Shown: in pieces, positions 63,716 through 64,000 of the stretch | Position numbering within the stretch: the stretch's first letter is position 1 | How the letters are laid out: every line of letters begins with the position of its first letter | From: Selaginella moellendorffii | Lineage: Eukaryota; Streptophyta; Lycopodiopsida; Selaginellales; Selaginellaceae | Length of the DNA: 64,000 nt | NCBI RefSeq assembly: GCF_000143415.4 | Contig: NW_003314315.1 | Coordinates: 991,514 to 1,055,513 of the forward strand | Direction: 5' to 3' | The notes under the pieces: generated by a model | The model's input: only the letters and a program-made list of their open reading frames with translations | The model's database searches: none | What the model was told of the DNA's origin: nothing | Position numbers and translations under genes: made by a program

Positions 63716-64000
63716 CTCTCCCCCCCTTGGGAAAATCGACGTCCTCATCGATGCATACTCGAGTCTAGAATACCGCCAAGGAAACAACTCCAAAAAAAGT
63801 TCACGGTACTCACACTATGTGAGAAATGCACCAACTTAAATGAGTTAGGGAGCAACCTCTTTGTCTAACGCGGATGTGCTACCAGCTCAGACACCTTCCG
63901 GCCGTCGCCGACAAGGAAATGACCAACGGAGTCAGCCACCCTTGCTGCTCTGAGAGTCACCCAGCTTACAAAAGTGTGATATGCCCTGCCCGCGGGAACA
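63716..64000 (-). mobile_element. 3' internal end of a Gypsy-type element
   Basis: Polypurine tract and upstream sequence of the element whose LTR is at 62619-63715. On the minus strand CIDEDVDFP-like coding lies next to the purine tract. The body of the element lies beyond the window. Confidence 0.55.

Overview
This is nuclear DNA from a land plant, most likely a lycophyte close to Selaginella moellendorffii. Three things point there. Land-plant families are present: PPR proteins, GRF and group-XI bHLH factors, DUF26 receptor kinases, UGT and CYP71-clan enzymes, and an Abl-interactor-like SCAR/WAVE subunit. Introns are very short, mostly 50-100 nt. A gene of the sperm-flagellum type (NDPK plus Dpy-30) sits beside them, so the plant probably has swimming sperm. 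A run of 100 N marks a scaffold gap at 28367-28466.

Layout. 1-2.1 kb: PPR gene. 2.7-8.8 kb: Ty3/Gypsy element on the minus strand with paired LTRs, a 4-5 bp target duplication and a nested 1.19-kb solo LTR. 9.0-9.9 kb: dead Merlin/IS1595-like DNA transposon. 10.4-10.9 kb: dead SCP-like phosphatase. 11.0-12.7 kb: second PPR gene. 13.3-14.6 kb: copy of the same Gypsy family saturated with C-to-T and G-to-A changes. 15.9-16.6 kb: PPR pseudogene. 16.7-18.5 kb: bHLH factor. 19.6-20.0 kb: secreted cyanovirin-N-like protein. 20.2-20.5 kb: eS27 ribosomal-protein pseudogene. 21.6-25.9 kb: tandem DUF26 receptor kinases, one dead and one intact. 26.2-29.2 kb: two ferritin-like genes facing each other, one broken and one carrying a long extensin-like tract. 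29.8-31.7 kb: protein with two lytic-transglycosylase-like modules. 32.3 kb: small secreted peptide precursor. 34.4-35.8 kb: GRF. 35.9-38.7 kb: NDPK-Dpy30 and ABI-like genes. 38.8-40.1 kb: unrecognised disordered protein. 41.0-49.9 kb: P450 pseudogene, Copia element with a deleted integrase, UGT, intact P450. 50.3-52.9 kb: macro-domain protein with a long Gln/Pro/Tyr/Ser/Gly tail. 53.4-55.2 kb: intronless NTF2-like/flavin monooxygenase. 56.2-59.4 kb: seven-exon P-loop NTPase plus PD-(D/E)xK-like protein resembling Crinkler/RHS proteins. 59.4-64 kb: decayed LTR elements, a perfect 82-bp palindrome and a young-looking LTR at the end.

The genes do not form one pathway. The strongest candidates for new biology are the NTPase-nuclease gene with duplicated micro-exons, the macro-domain/prion-like fusion, the duplicated SLT protein (relevant to plastid peptidoglycan), the cyanovirin-like lectin and the NTF2-FMO fusion. 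Spliced models were assembled by hand. Each one keeps an open frame over all its exons and uses GT-AG introns, apart from two inferred GC-AG introns.
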